Below the pieces are notes generated by a model. It saw only the letters and a program-made list of their open reading frames with translations. It did no database searches and was not told the DNA's origin. A program made the translations under genes and the position numbers. Shown piece by piece: positions 1 to 12,793 of a DNA stretch of 64,000 nt; the stretch's first letter is position 1; each line of letters opens with the position of its first letter. This DNA is from Ophiobolus disseminans (lineage: Eukaryota; Ascomycota; Dothideomycetes; Pleosporales; Phaeosphaeriaceae): NCBI GenBank assembly GCA_010093685.1, contig MU006220.1, forward strand, positions 1,271,502 to 1,335,501, read 5' to 3'.

Positions 1-2588
1 GAAAAGCTGAAATGAGAAAAGTGGAAGGATCAAAGACAAAAAGAAAGAAGAAATGGTGCCCTGCCCGCCCACTTCTCAGTAAACTTTGAATCGTCTCTTG
101 TTCCGCAAAAAGCAATTGCACAGGAACGCAAGTCCCCTTGTAGCACAGGGCACTCCTGATACCCACCCTTACCGCGGCGCTCCCTTTCTGCCAGCTACTC
201 GTCATAACTTTGCGTAAGTTCCCATCGGAGCGGAGAAAGGAACTAAGGGATATTTGATGTTACCGAAGCCATAGACACACATCGTCAAATGTCAAACCAA
301 GCCGGGGCCACCACCATCGTCATCTCGCGGCACAACACCATGACCGCCGACGCCCATCCCCACCTCAATCATTTCCCAACGACCAGTAAGAGTGGCACCG
401 GACGTTCAAGCCGCCGCTGCCTGGAACGGAAGTGGGAGATGATGATGTGGGCGAAGGAGCATGGACGTGGGGATGGTGGCTGCCCCGGTAAGGGATGCCG
501 AGTCGATCGACACTAGCCAAACTCAGTCCGAGAAAACTGGGCCTGCAGATTGGTTGCATTGCTCCCGCACCCACGCGCCATTGTGTTGGGTATCATGCGA
601 ATTTCGAGCGCTCGTAATAGCAATTATGCATATGGGATTGGTGGTATCCAAATACCCACGCCGCAACGGTGCGTTGTTTCAGCCTCTCGCTCCTTGTGCG
701 AAGCGTCGTCGTTGCTCCGGAGTGGATGTGCTGCAGCAACGTTCGGACATGCGTAGCATTCCGAGCCACCGGATTGCAGGATGCGAGAGCAAACTTTTCA
801 TATTTAACAGAATGACCTAGTTGAACCATGGCTCACAGGCAGGCACATTTGACACCACTATAGCTTCGCTGACTGTCATGATCAAATTGTCGTCGTTGTG
901 AATCGTACCTGTGGGGAATCACATATCAGCATAATGACAGCGCCCATGATTCGATCTTGGGAATTCGTACCAACGACCACCGCCCTGGATCAACTCACCC
1001 ACTCACACGCACACGGACCAACGCAAGCAAACTCTTACACTAGAATCTAAACTCTACGCGACAGTGTGCCATGTCCAGCCACCAACAAAATCAGCACACC
1101 AACGACGCCAAAATGGCCGACGGCGCCAAACATCACGGCACATCCAAGTCGAAGCCACAAAAGCCAGACAGCAAACCAACAACAGAGGCGCGGCAGCCGG
1201 TCCCACTGCAATAGAAAGATCGCGAGATGGCTGATGATTTGTCGAAGCTCATGGTCGGTGGTACGGGGTCCGAACATAAAAGTCAGGCGGAAGCGAAAGG
1301 GGGCGATGTCGAAATGAGGGATCGCTAAGGCGCGGGTGGCGCGGCGCGCCTGATGTGGTATCTGTTGGACATGAGGCTATTCATGGAAGCAAAGCGGGGA
1401 GACTTTGTGGATGATGATGTTCGTGGTTATTCACTCGAACGTGTTTACGCCTAGACTTGACAGGGTTGTGCGAAGTAACTTGTCACGACCAAGGGATCCT
1501 ACAATCAACACAACCTCGTGACTAGCTTCACAACATTATACAAGCAAGCTTCTAATGAACTTCGTAGGCCTGTTCACGATTGCCGAACAGCACTACAAAC
1601 CTATGGAATATGGCGGTGGTGTGTCGCACACACCTTACGATGACTGCAACGCAGTGACAGCTGTCCTATGGCTGTACCAATCGTTATGACTCCAAGAATC
1701 CGTGCACGTTCTACCCTTTACATGCGGCGTAAAACTCCAAGTGTCGAGCAAGAGCGCAGCGGAGGTCAACCTTGCGACTCCATCGCCGCATGCGAAGACA
1801 TCCAGCTACAACTACGTCTTTCGACGAGTGTACCTCTGCGGTCATCCGGAAGAGATCATTTGAGTATCACCTCTTACCAAGCCTAGACGTGTGATGCATA
1901 CTTCGGTGTCGCTCGGCGACTTTCCAGGACACGGCAAGAGTGAGCAGGCTCACTCAGAGCGATGCGCCGAGCAGCAATGCGACGAAGATCGAAGTGTCGA
2001 TGAGCTCAAGAATAAAAGCAAGACACGCGCATTGAGATCACTAGCCGCGTACCAAGGGTCAGCTGTGCGGCGAGCACGAAGTATGTCTTCTTTGAAATGT
2101 GGCTTTGGTCGTGCATTGAGGCGGATGCGGAGAAGCAAGGCTGACAAACGGAGGACTGTGTCCTTTGGAAGCGTGCGCGAGGCGAAGGTGGCGGCGTTGG
2201 TGGAAACACCGGACGACAGCGTTCATGAGAAAGCCTTGAGGGTTGTAGGCGAACTTATTGACGTTCAGCGTCAGCCACGAACGGTCGGCCCCCGAAACAG
2301 AGGGTCTATGCCACTTGTGCCCCTACCACGGGGCGGAGCAGCACTGCAGGATCGTGATCGTCGCGATACCAACACTGCTAAAGACGCGCGCGCAAATGTT
2401 CTTCGATCGACGCACGGCGGGTTGGACGATGTCAGCCAGAGCGTCGTGGAACGGCCAGTGCGCACCGCCACAGTGCAGCATTTGCAGAGCAGAATAAGCC
2501 CCGAGGTACTGTTGGCGCCGACCTGAGAGCACTCAAAGACAATGGAGTCGCAGGAGGACTTGAAAAGTCCCATGACGATGATTCCATC
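1..2588. other. Gene-less stretch at left edge
   Basis: I see no recognisable gene here. Several short overlapping ORFs exist on both strands. The longest (1891-2526, +, 211 codons) is basic, matches nothing I know, and lies in a different frame from the gene that follows at 2589. It could be a 5' exon or leader of that gene or simply chance. No repeat or RNA gene is evident. Confidence 0.4.
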
Positions 2589-3923
2589 ATGCCGACTCAT
2601 TTCCATGCGACCGCGATGGCGGACCCTCAATGGCTCGACCTAGAGGCGCCCTTTGATCTCGACAATGGCGTATCGAACGAAGCCAACAATGGAAGAAAGA
2701 CCAACAAAGACCTTGAGCCAATACATATGCCTTTATTACAAGATGGTAACCGCTATGACCAGCTCATTACACTACTAGACCTCGTCGAAGTGGATAGCCA
2801 TGCCGAAGAAGGTTCGCAAGGCGCCGACTCACCACCAGGAATGGAATCCGGATACGATACATCTGAAAGCGGTCAAAGTGTGGCGGAGGAGCTGGCGGCG
2901 CAGTATTTGACACCACTTGACACATTGGTGAGCGATATCGATGGCCGATTTGGAAGCTACTACAGCCCAACAAGCGAAACGAGACCCGAACTGCAAGCCT
3001 GGCGCGATATGAACAATGCTGCGTATGACGACGAGAACGAACGCCAATCGAGGTTCTCGTGGACTTCCTCAATCTACTCGGATGATGGCCTAGAAGAGAA
3101 GGCAGTGTGGTGGAAACCGATTGAACCTTTGGTGGTCAAGAAAGACACTGAAGGACCTCCGCCACTCCCAACGAGAAACCCGCTGCGCCTGTTGCGACGT
3201 CTGAGCAAGAATGAGCCCAAAGGTTATAGCGAGCAAAAGCGAGGGTCGAGAAACATCCACAACTTGTACCTCGATCTTTCCAGATCAAACTCCCGACATG
3301 CGCGCAGATCGATGAAGAGCCCAGAACCATCACGGAGAAAATCGCATGCTGTGACGAAGAAGAAAGAGGAACTGAAGGAGGCGAACAGAAAGCCTCAGTT
3401 GAGTTTGGTCATACCTGGCCACATCTCCAATGCTATGCGCAACTCGGATGAAGAAGCAAGGAAGGCTCACCGGAGCGCCAGAACAAGTACCTCATCGAAG
3501 TCGTATAGCGTAAACCACTCAGCACGAAGAGAATCCAGGGAGTGCAGGACCAGCACGACAACAAACACTCAAAACCGAAGCCGATCGGCTAGAGACACAC
3601 CTGCGCGATCGACAACTAGCACACCTTCGCTTTCGAAACCACATGATAGGAGCCATGCGGTGAGATTGACACCTATATCATCTGGATATGCTGAGACGTT
3701 GCGAAGTGCACGTAGCCACGTACGAGGGTCCAGCGAGCCGCTACACAGCAGCGTGAGCGATGTGTCGAGCAAATGGAATGCCTCCATGCCGTCTCATGGA
3801 ACCGTTCGGCGCTCTTGCATTGCCAGCCTTGTGAATGCCAGTAATACGACAAGAAGAGCGTCGCAAGCAGCCTCCGTCAACAAGCGATTGCCGCCACTGC
3901 CCATGGAGCTGAAGTTGCAATAA
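2589..3923 (+). CDS. Hypothetical Ser/Arg-rich protein (444 aa)
   Basis: A single open exon of 444 codons. I do not recognise the family. The N-terminal third is acidic (several D/E runs, about residues 25-180). The middle and C-terminus are rich in Ser, Arg and Lys with many RRxS and SRS-type groups (about residues 195-430), as in low-complexity fungal proteins that are phosphorylated or cytoskeleton/nucleus associated. The tail ends with a short proline motif (LPPLP, about residue 436). No signal peptide, membrane segment or catalytic motif is visible, and most of the chain looks disordered. The start chosen is the first ATG of the frame; a second ATG ten codons on (MADPQW) is equally plausible. 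An upstream intron linking it to ORF 1891-2526 cannot be excluded. Real gene likely, function unknown. Confidence 0.65.
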   Translation: MPTHFHATAMADPQWLDLEAPFDLDNGVSNEANNGRKTNKDLEPIHMPLLQDGNRYDQLITLLDLVEVDSHAEEGSQGADSPPGMESGYDTSESGQSVAEELAAQYLTPLDTLVSDIDGRFGSYYSPTSETRPELQAWRDMNNAAYDDENERQSRFSWTSSIYSDDGLEEKAVWWKPIEPLVVKKDTEGPPPLPTRNPLRLLRRLSKNEPKGYSEQKRGSRNIHNLYLDLSRSNSRHARRSMKSPEPSRRKSHAVTKKKEELKEANRKPQLSLVIPGHISNAMRNSDEEARKAHRSARTSTSSKSYSVNHSARRESRECRTSTTTNTQNRSRSARDTPARSTTSTPSLSKPHDRSHAVRLTPISSGYAETLRSARSHVRGSSEPLHSSVSDVSSKWNASMPSHGTVRRSCIASLVNASNTTRRASQAASVNKRLPPLPMELKLQ

Positions 3924-4602
3924 GAGTGGTGTCTTCCAGGTCGGCCCATGTCTCGAGAGATGCTGCGAAGCTCAACTTTAATGCGTGGAGGTGTACTGGT
4001 GCTGGGCTAGACATGTGGATTTTCCTACTCAGACCTCGGGATAGATCATACGTTGTAATATACCCTTGTTCTGCATGCCATTGTGCGATTAATGTGTGAT
4101 GCGGCACGTCCATGATATTGACGTAGCCCTTTCTGCGGCCTTTGCATCATGTCCGAAGCGATATAGATTTTCTCCGATGTGAACAACTCGGCGATGGCAT
4201 TGCGTCTCTTTCATCCGGCAAACGGGCACCTAGGCAGTATCCCGTCAGATGCAACACGTGAACCGAAGGTAGAATTGAGAGAGATAGTAGGATGGTATTG
4301 GAAGCCTAGCGCTTAAGAATGAGAAATGTTTAAATCTCGATGAAATGTTTGTTGGGAGTACAAAGGTTAGGGAAAGAGTGAGAATGAGGCGCGGAGCGAA
4401 GGCTCGGCGATATCGGAAATCATCCAGCCTCGGATATTCACTATCTGATCGTACAATTCGTCATCTCAACTCCACAATGGCTGAACGCTTTTCCACCATC
4501 TCACCCAATATTTGTCTACTCGTACCGTGATCCTGCTAGGCACCTAGATCACGGGGTGCGCCATGTATGAGCATGCATGTGTCCGCGGTTGGCCTGGGCG
4601 TC

Positions 4603-4608
4603 TATAAA
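4603..4608 (+). promoter_or_regulatory. TATA box of O-methyltransferase gene
   Basis: TATAAA lies about 135 bp before the ATG at 4741, followed by a pyrimidine-rich leader. Position and sequence fit a fungal core promoter, but transcription start is not shown. Confidence 0.45.
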
Positions 4609-4740
4609 GCTCTCTTGACACCCACTCCGTGAGCAGCGCTTGCACAGCTCGCATCGCATTCAGCTTCAAGCTTCATCGATTGTCTTCAAACTCTACTTAC
4701 CACTACTATTTAGTCATTTGATACAACGAGCAGTATCACC

Positions 4741-5451
4741 ATGTCTGGACAGGGTCAATCCTACGAGAAAGACGCACGATGGACGGCTGTTGACGAATAC
4801 GCCTTCTCCCACCTCCACTCCTCCGCCAAAATGCCCTCCACTTCTGCGCTCGATCACGCTCTCTCTACCTCTGAGAAGGAAGGCTTGCCCGACATTGCAG
4901 TCTCCCCATCTCAAGGCAAATACTTGCAACTCCAAGCACGCCTCGTACGCGCGAAGAACATACTCGAAGTCGGTACATTGGGCGGGTACTCGACCATCTG
5001 GCTGGCGAACGCGTCACCTGATGTGAAAGTCACTAGTGTGGAGGTAGACAAGCACCATGCGGAAGTCGCATGGTCGAATGTCGAGAACGCTGGAGTTGCG
5101 GACCGCGTCGACATCCGCCTTGGTCCAGGTGTCAAGGTGCTGCCGCAGCTTGCCGACGAAATTAAGGCTGGGAAGCGTGGGAAGTTCGAGTTCGTCTTCA
5201 TTGACGCAGATAAGGAGAACAACTGGAACTATGTGGACATTGCGCTTGGGATGTGTGAGCCAGGCGCTTGCATCATCGTGGACAATGTTGTGAGAAAGGG
5301 ACAGTTGGCAAATGATGTGTCGGATCCTCGGGTCGTGGGTGCAAGGAAGGTGGTTGAGAACATTGGGAAGGACGATAGACTTGATGGTATCGTTGTACAA
5401 ACGGTTGGAGACAAGAATTACGACGGGTTCTTGTTGGCTGTCGTCAAATAA
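4741..5451 (+). CDS. SAM-dependent O-methyltransferase, caffeoyl-CoA/catechol type
   Basis: Intronless gene of 236 aa, the usual length of the small class I (metal-dependent) O-methyltransferase family. SAM-binding motif I is ILEVGTLGGYST (residues 74-84 region), the acidic residue ending strand 2 is in VTSVEVDK, and the metal/substrate region FVFIDADKENNW (about 151-162) carries the Asp and Asn ligands expected for this family. The reaction would be methyl transfer from SAM to a hydroxyl of a catechol-like or other small aromatic substrate; the exact substrate cannot be told. No signal peptide, so cytosolic. Start at 4741 is the first ATG after the TATA box and gives the usual N-terminus. 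Neighbours do not form an obvious biosynthetic cluster, so it may be a housekeeping or detoxifying enzyme. Family assignment is secure, substrate unknown. Confidence 0.93.
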   Translation: MSGQGQSYEKDARWTAVDEYAFSHLHSSAKMPSTSALDHALSTSEKEGLPDIAVSPSQGKYLQLQARLVRAKNILEVGTLGGYSTIWLANASPDVKVTSVEVDKHHAEVAWSNVENAGVADRVDIRLGPGVKVLPQLADEIKAGKRGKFEFVFIDADKENNWNYVDIALGMCEPGACIIVDNVVRKGQLANDVSDPRVVGARKVVENIGKDDRLDGIVVQTVGDKNYDGFLLAVVK

Positions 5452-5851
5452 TTTGCTATGGGACCAGAGATCATCCCAATACATGGCCATTAGGACGAAC
5501 ACAGAAGACTGCTCTCGCTCTTTAACGATGAAATACATATACGAATTATGTCTGTCGCAAACGCCCCCATTGCTACTTCGTGGTACGCATATCATTGATG
5601 TATGCTAATATGCCGTGCAGTTGTTGGCTTACATCCAGGTATGACACGCATGCTACTCTTCTCCACTAGGTATGCCACGTTTGACATCGCATTCAGAACC
5701 CAGTCGAGATTGTGATACTCGGTGCGAGTCTTCTTGAAAGAGAGCCACGTGCTCGAAGTAAGTCTGAACTAGCACACAGCACATCTCACAATGCCATCAA
5801 AACATATAAATATGGATTGATTGGGGTTCTCGCCAAAACGCATGCGTATAA

Positions 5852-7308
5852 TCACCTGTATATTCTCCGCTTGATGTTTACCTGTCCCTCGCTTCGGCGT
5901 ATGTAAAGATACCACAGACTACTCAACCAGCAGAGTAAAATGCCGCCCCAAGAATACTTAGGTATCTTGAAAAAGTTTATCATAGCCAGCTGAAATGCAC
6001 TCCGGGGGGTATTGATGAATATCGTAGTGAACGGTGATGTGGCCTTAACAAGAAGAAGAGTCGATGAGAAGACAGCAAAAGACCCTAGACCGCCGCACCA
6101 TATCATCATTAAGAAGAACGGAACATCGAGGAAGGGGATATTGTGGTAGATGTAAGGTAGTTCACCGGAAAGGAGAACGATTGGGGTAAGAATCATAATA
6201 GAGAGGAAAGAAACGTAGTGCAGCGTGCGATAGTATGCGCGCGTTTCAACTCCGTAGCTCACCTCTTCTGTGATCATATGTCCTTGCGGAATAAGATCTG
6301 TCATGATAGCACGATGTGTGCGAAGCAGCAAAATCGGGTATAAGGCCGAAAAGAGCGAAGAAATGATCCCTGCAGCGATAGATTCCCAAATGACACGCAT
6401 TCGAGGGAATTGAAGGATAGCGACAAGAAGGTAAATAGTTGCGATGAGGGCCGAGGAAAAGGTTGTGTAACTGTAGCTGTTCTTCTGCAAAGTGCTGGAG
6501 AAGACCATAGCTACAGGGACGACGCCGATGCGCGCGAGTTGATAGACAGGGAGAGTGGTGTAGCTGTTGCAGCACATTAGTTGTCTGGTGATCACTGGGT
6601 GAGAGGTGTCACATACGCGAACGAGTAGTTGCTCAACAGTACTTTGGCTACGAAAACCACTGCGAGAGGGAAAACCTGTTTGGCAACGCGGAATTCGAAT
6701 CCAAGGATTCCACCTCCTGCGATGCCCGCAAGGGCGTCGAAAAGGCATGTCATGAAGGAACTTCTCTTCCCACGCAGGCCCCGCAAGGCTCCAGTAAGCG
6801 AACCATGGGGCGCAACAGCAGCCCCAAAGCCCATCCCCTTCAACGGAGAAGCAAGCCATCGTGTGATGGCCGACCAAGTTGCGAGTATAAAGTGGGTTAA
6901 TAGCAGCTGGACATACGTGTGGCTAAGGGGCCATGGGATTCTGTTCTGAATTAGTGACCGTCTACAGACCCAACTACATATTAAACTTTACTTGTATATG
7001 CCTGTGAGCATGATGAAGCGGTTCATGAGAAGCAGGCCGAAACTACAACCTCCGCTCCAGAAGACTAGCAGTCCCACCCACAGATGCCAGCCTAGCGAGG
7101 ATCCCAAGAAAAACTCTCCTAAGCCGCCCTGCTTAAAGAGCCTCTTCCATAGACTGCCCCCTCTTTCAGTATCGCGGCCCATCAATGGGCGTATACTGCT
7201 CACAATTTGTGACTCGCCATTGTCCTCATCATCGCTCTGAGTGGTGTTGGACGAAATGGTGCGGCGATTGCCCAAGCCGACTAGTTCGACGCCAGGCTGC
7301 CGCTCCAT
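5852..7308 (-). CDS. Nucleotide-sugar transporter-like (TPT/GDP-mannose family) membrane protein
   Basis: Three exons by my reading: 7308-6992, 6940-6617 and 6563-5852, joined in frame to 450 aa, with 51- and 53-nt introns. The start is the first ATG and gives an acidic cytosolic N-terminus (about 85 residues) before the first membrane helix. About ten hydrophobic segments follow. The segment KQVFPLAVVFVAKVLLSNYS and the following LPVYQLARIGVVP resemble the conserved region of TPT/DUF250 and GDP-mannose transporters (helices 3-4). Such proteins sit in Golgi or ER membranes and exchange a nucleotide sugar for the nucleoside monophosphate. The usual GDP-mannose GALNK motif is not obvious, so the substrate is uncertain. 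Convergent with the O-methyltransferase gene upstream in coordinates; no functional link is apparent. Confidence 0.85.
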
Positions 7309-8824
7309 CTGCGCGCAGGTCTTTGGATTGCGATGCTTGGCTGTGTCAAGCTGAACGACACAGTGATTTCTGAAGTAGAAAGGACGGCCACCTTCCTTGC
7401 TGTTCTCGGAGATGGAGGACGATTGTGTGGAGGGATGGGCGATGAAAGGGAGAGTGCGGCTAGAAAAGTGCGCATGGGCCCTGCACCGAATTAAAACTCA
7501 AGCAATGACGACGTTCCACTTGCGCAACACACTTGCCGTTTCAAGGAAATCTTTTTCATTAGCAATTCAAAATGACTCTATCCTCGGGGCTCCGAAAATT
7601 TGGCGTAGTAGCGCATGTTATAAATCTACCCGATGCTAAAGGCACCTACATCCTGCGCTGCTAGGACGCGTGGCTGATGGGGGCCAAACCCGATGTTACC
7701 AAGCCTATCTAGGTGCGTACCTTCAACTCATTTGAGTGATCGGTCAACCGAAGCAACAACAATAATTTTCGCTGTTTCAAGGTAAACCAGAGCAGTTCGG
7801 ACGTTGTGCCACTTCAGTCGGGACTGCTTGGTCGGCCTTCTGGGGTCTGAAACTTAGGTACGTGAGACCTCACCAACCAACAATACTGTCACTCATAGGT
7901 AATAATAACCACCTACATTGCTCCTCTCACTTTTACGCCCTCCAACAACTTGATATTGACCCTGCATTAATTCGTACATGCAGACTGTCTCACATCTCGA
8001 TCTCGTGTCGATTGAGCCTGTCATGGACATGTTCTGACCAATTTTTGTTGAGATTTTTTTTCCAAAGTCAGCGCGTTCATGCTGTGAATTCTTAAGAAAT
8101 AGCTCGGGCAGTTAGCGACTGAAATCAGAGAAAATTTGGAGAGAACTAATGGGAGCGGTCATCAACAACTGCCTGTAGATTGCTGTCATTGCCAACAAAC
8201 ACTTGAAGGGGTATGTAGCACCAGGGCTGCCGCTACCGACCCTAGAATTATCGCATCCGTCATTCAGCCCTATCAAACCAAGAAGGCTGCGTTCTGGGGT
8301 CCCGTTCCATCCTTGAACTTGACATTGTCAAAGCTCAAACTCGAATCAAAACGTATTCGACAATGTTCTAGTGTAGCCCGGAACCGAGCTCGAGTATGTC
8401 AGCTGTCAGAAGAGTGTCTACATCGGCCATTCGAACGTTTATGGAAGGTCCCCATGGTGCTGGAAACATCAGTGCATACACTTCGCTTTCGCCGCCCAAT
8501 ATAAAACCCCTTTCGCCACATGGGCGTGTACTGCGTCCAGATCCAAAACATATATCGTCTCGAGATTAATGTGAATGCTGCAGTAGGCTGTTAGTCCTTA
8601 TCTTTACCGATTACGTCTATCAAATCCTCTCCCTGCCTTTCACTGACGCATCGGCCTGCTAAACCATCCTGCTCTGAAGTCATCACAGTGGCATGCGAGA
8701 GCAAGGATATTCCAGTTAATTCGACCGCCTGTGTGAGACAGGTTGCAGCATAAGTGTTTTGAAAACGGGGTGGTTTTATGAGATGCAGCGGCAGTCCAAC
8801 ATTAGTAACCCCTAATTCGCACCT
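7309..8824. other. Intergenic, no gene seen
   Basis: About 1.5 kb between the transporter start and the next membrane-protein gene. Only short, mutually overlapping ORFs occur (longest 8136-8504, 122 codons, no recognisable domain). No repeats or RNA genes seen. Confidence 0.45.
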
Positions 8825-9890
8825 TTGACGATAGTCTTCACACATCTAGCTTCCAATATCATATTCCTTACACCATGGCTGTTCGACTACTTCTGGTCAG
8901 CCTTACTATTTGTAACTTCATGCCAGGCAAAGTTCAAGTATACCTATTCCGAGGTAGCTTTAGAGGCCGTAGATGCTTGTGTCAACGACTCAGCTTTCAC
9001 GTTCAACTACCAAACCATCACACTACCGCAAAATTGTCGGGACGTTTTTGACTGCGTCTTAAGTAATGTCCCGGCTCGGATGCAAATGAACTTATCGAGC
9101 GGTTCAGCTATCCTTGGCTTTGTAGGCTGAGCGGCTTCAGGAATTGTGAGCAATCGGCTAACCTTAGCCTAGATACCCACTGTTCTTCTAATTCTTGGAA
9201 ATACGAACGAAGAGATCATGCGTATTAGCGCACGCTTTCCACTCCTGGCATTTCTCCTTAGCCTCACCAATATCACCAAACGACACAACTCGTCCGACGG
9301 CTCACCGGAGCCAACAAAAAAACCCTCAGTCTTGTCAATGAAGTCGATTGGCAAACCCTCAGTTTGTGTCATTGGGGTCATCCGGTTCAGTCAGAAAGCC
9401 AGCGACAGATCACTTCGCTTCAGGGCTTAATCTTTGGGGTCTCATACTTGCACATCTCACCACCTTTTTCGGCGCTGGTGCTGTACTTTGGCAATCCATT
9501 GATCTAGGCAGAAAGTCAGTCGTCTCTTGGTCATGTTGGATGGACTATTGGCTACTAGTTTGGTTGTGTATGGCTATCTTTCATCATACTTTGGCAGTTG
9601 GTTGCATGCGACTTTGTCTCCGGTCCGAACACAAAAACGCATCGTTCTTCGCGTTTCGCAGCCTCGTGCGCGATCTCACCTGGGGCAACTGGATTCTTGC
9701 CCACCCAAAACTTTCTCGTGGCGCCAAGACGATTATGGACGTCACTTACATATTCGGCACGGCCGTGTTCTCGAGCTTGAAATTGGTGACGGCTGGGCAG
9801 GCTCTTAAAGCGTTGGCATTGTATGGTGGTGTTGCAGTTGCGTACAAGATTGCAGCGGCGTGGGTTCTCAAAGAGATGCGGAGGAGTTAG
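8825..9890 (+). CDS. Fungal integral membrane protein, unknown function
   Basis: Exon A (8825-9121) starts with a hydrophobic segment and a Cys-containing extracellular-type stretch (residues about 40-90). A 51-nt intron (9122-9172) joins it in frame to IPTVLLILG and a second hydrophobic stretch. A further intron, whose ends I could not fix (donor about 9365-9375, acceptor about 9422), shifts to the frame that ends at 9890 with three more membrane segments. The layout (Cys-rich ectodomain, GFIPTVLLILG helix, hydrophilic loop with NITKRHNSSD, then three helices) matches a common but uncharacterised Pezizomycotina membrane-protein family that I recognise only by pattern. Start at 8825 is uncertain; another ATG at 8876 is in a different frame. 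No function can be assigned. Confidence 0.6.
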
Positions 9891-10577
9891 TGGCTCGTTC
9901 TCGTCACTACAAATCATTTCGGAAGTAGGTGTTGCTTGCCAAACATGACAGATAGACTTCTGACGAGAGTTTTCGGTAGGGTGGACCCCTCTCAGTCCTG
10001 CGGCTACTTTATTATAATTACTTTATCATAATTACCTGGAGATGGCATATCCTGTACGAACTACAACACACATTTTTGCGAGCAGCCCGGAGACGACATG
10101 TTCTCGGAAGGGTGATGGTTTTATCTATAAGTATACTTATTAATATAGATCTTTCCATGCTGGACGAAGTGGCTGCGGCCCCAGATTCCGGTAAGATAAC
10201 TAAAGAGGGATAGATAGAGTAACAAGGCGCTATTGGCAGCTTTTCGTAAGACGCAGCTGAAAGCTTCGTATCAAAAGTGACTCTTTCATCAAGAATCGCA
10301 AACTCGTATCGGCGTCGTGCAACAAGGTAAATAGCGATCGACAACACTAACGACAAACCCGCTCAAAGAAGTAAAAAACTATATGTTACCAAAGAACCGT
10401 TCAAATACTAGACTAGCCCGCCACGATGATGCAATGCAATGCAAATACAACTTCACCGGACCCCCGCCTCATCAGACCGCGAAGTAGCGACCGTACGAAT
10501 GAAAGAAGAAATGCCGACCCGAATAACCATCTCAAGCAAGTCTTCTTGCACCAACCCCATCCATTTGTGCATCGTAC
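9891..10577. other. Intergenic, no gene seen
   Basis: Short AT-richer stretch between the 3' ends of two convergent genes. It contains only chance ORFs (for example 10018-10356, minus). Nothing else recognised. Confidence 0.45.
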
Positions 10578-12793
10578 TCACACGCTCTTCCCACTCATTC
10601 CGTTGATGAACTCACTGACCTCGAACCCAACCCTCCTCAGATCAGCATCCGTGAACTTGCAGTCCTTCTCCTTTGCCACCGTCAAGCACCTTACCTCATC
10701 ATCCATCTCCGGTTTCCTGCCTCCTTGTTCCTTATCATGCGACTTGATATAGATGGTAAGATCAGGACCCACGGTGCCGCGCCACAAGGTAGCCATCCAT
10801 TGCCAGTGGTCTGTCGTGCTGTATGCGTCTTGGACTGGAATTCGAGAAGCGTACGCAATAGAAGCAGCAAGCTGGAAGGTGGGTAGGATGATGATTGGCT
10901 TTGTGGTTGAGGATGACGAGGACATTGAAGGAGGGGAAATTGAAGAGGCACGCATTGGGGCGGGAGATTCGGGAGGTGAAGCGGACTCGCGGTCGGCTGT
11001 ACTCTCCTTCACCGAGTCTTTGTCAGACATGACTGAGTCATTCGAGGAGGGTGGCGTGTCGACAGGCGTGGTGATGTACTTGATCATATCCTTGCTCTTG
11101 CTGTGCCACTCACTGATCAGGTCGAGATATTCTTCGAACGTTGCACCGGCTTCATTTGGCACCTTGGGCGGCTCGACGATACGAGGACGGTACGAAGAGT
11201 CCGTATCTTTTGTAAGACGCTCGTTGAGCCACTGAGAAAGCTCTTTCACAGCAGCAGCATCGTTCCCTTCTACCGCAATGATGGCACCATGGACTTGAAG
11301 AGCTGGGCTTCCCGACATAGGCCCTTCATACGGAAGACTAATCCGGCCCAGAAGTTTAATCTTATTCTGGTAGGGAAATTTCATCAGGACTTCTTCAACG
11401 CTTTTGGGACTCTGGTTAGGGTGATTAGAGCCTACGCTAACATCGGCCAACGAAAGCCTCCGACTGTCGCGGGGGGTGCGTGGAGGGGGAGGCATTGTTG
11501 TCGCACTGTTAGGCGGCGAGTAGCGCACCTGTATTGGAGGGAGTGATTCGCGTCGAGCATATTGCGTGTAGTATGGACCGTCTGGTCTGCAACTGCTACT
11601 CAGCGATGGTCCGTAGTCGAAGCGGCGCTTCTTGCCTCCTGGCGTCATGGGACTATACATGGGTGCCTCTTCACGGATTGGAGGTACATGAATGTTACTG
11701 AGGCTTGAAGGTCCGTGGGTGCGTCGTCGAGCAGGTGAATCCAAACTGAGATTACTCATGATGGGCAGATAGCGCGTTGTGGGGGTGTGATTCTCCGAGA
11801 AATTCGGGGGCGGCAATATGGGCGTACCGCCGGAATCGAGGAAAGGGCTAGTCGGCGTCTTGATACTACGTCCTCCGCACCTAGGACAGCGGTACTTGTC
11901 GACGGTAGTGTGCTGAACTGCCGGATTTAGTGATGATGTACCTCCCTTACCCGCACGACGAGGTTGATAGCGGTAGTCAGGGTACTGTTCGTGGTGTCTA
12001 GCCTTCTCTTCCTGCGCGCAGTGTTAGAAGCAGAGCAGCACTAGGATGTAGATGAACACGAACCAGTGCGAGGTCTTGCCAAACCTTCTTGGACTCTTCA
12101 GCTTCAGCCTTCCACTGCTCGCCGATAATTTTAGAAATATCGGGATTATTGAGCCCAGGATTGCGTGCGATAATCGCCTGCTGGTGGTGCTGTCGATAAA
12201 GGATAAATGCTACAAAGAGGTCAGCGGCTGAGAAACACCTCCGCAAACAAAGAAAAGTATCTTTGTTTGTTCAAGTCACACCATACGTTTTGGACATCAG
12301 ATTGAGGAGACAAAGAATAGGAGGACTCACCATTCCTCGGGCGGGGTATTTTGGGCTCGGGTTGGCATAAGCAGACATGCGGCGAGAACTCGCCTGATTG
12401 TGTTGAAGTAGCACTTCGAGGAGACCTGTCAGTCGTAGGGCTGTTTGAATCTACCAAATCTTCTTCGTTGGATGTTTTCTCAAAAGACGCGACTCTTTTC
12501 CGGGTGGAGCGAGGAGATGCTAAAGCTGGCGTTGGAAAAGAGTCCTCTTTGGTGCGCTGCATCGGGCTTGACGTTGGCGTGGACCTCACATCCTGAATTC
12601 GATTGCTCTTGCACAGACTACGCAGAGGTTTTACGTCGTCTAATGGAGAATCGAGAGAATCGCCGACATGCATGTTCGATCTGACGTATCTTCTGGGGAC
12701 GTGGAAGAAGGTCGCAACGGGAGCTGGAGGGGAAGGTGACGATGGCCGAACAATAGGCGGCAGTGTACGACTTGCCAACATTATGGATATCAA
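10578..12793 (-). CDS. HMG-box transcription factor
   Basis: Three exons, 12793-12331, 12209-12064 and 12011-10578, give 680 aa in frame. The HMG box is split over all three exons: IPRPRN at the end of exon 1, AFILYRQHHQ...NPGLNNPDISKIIGEQW...WQDLAL in exon 2, and EEKARHHEQYPDYRYQPRR at the start of exon 3 (about residues 149-222). This is a MATA/Rox1-type sequence-specific HMG box, so a nuclear DNA-binding regulator is expected. A short CPRCGG motif follows the box (about residue 248). The remainder is Ser/Pro-rich and probably disordered, with a more ordered C-terminal 100 residues. It resembles Rox1/Ste11-like repressors and activators more than a MAT1-2-1 protein (no mating-locus neighbours such as SLA2 or APN2). 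Start at 12793 is the first ATG in frame; an upstream exon is possible. Confidence 0.88.

Noticed and set aside
1891..2526. 211-codon plus ORF before the first gene
   Set aside because: No recognisable domain, out of frame with the following gene, and similar-sized chance ORFs occur in other gene-less parts.
10578..12793. Mating-type locus (MAT1-2) because of the HMG box
   Set aside because: The protein is much longer than MAT1-2-1 and the usual flanking genes (SLA2, APN2) are absent; a Rox1/Ste11-like regulator fits better.
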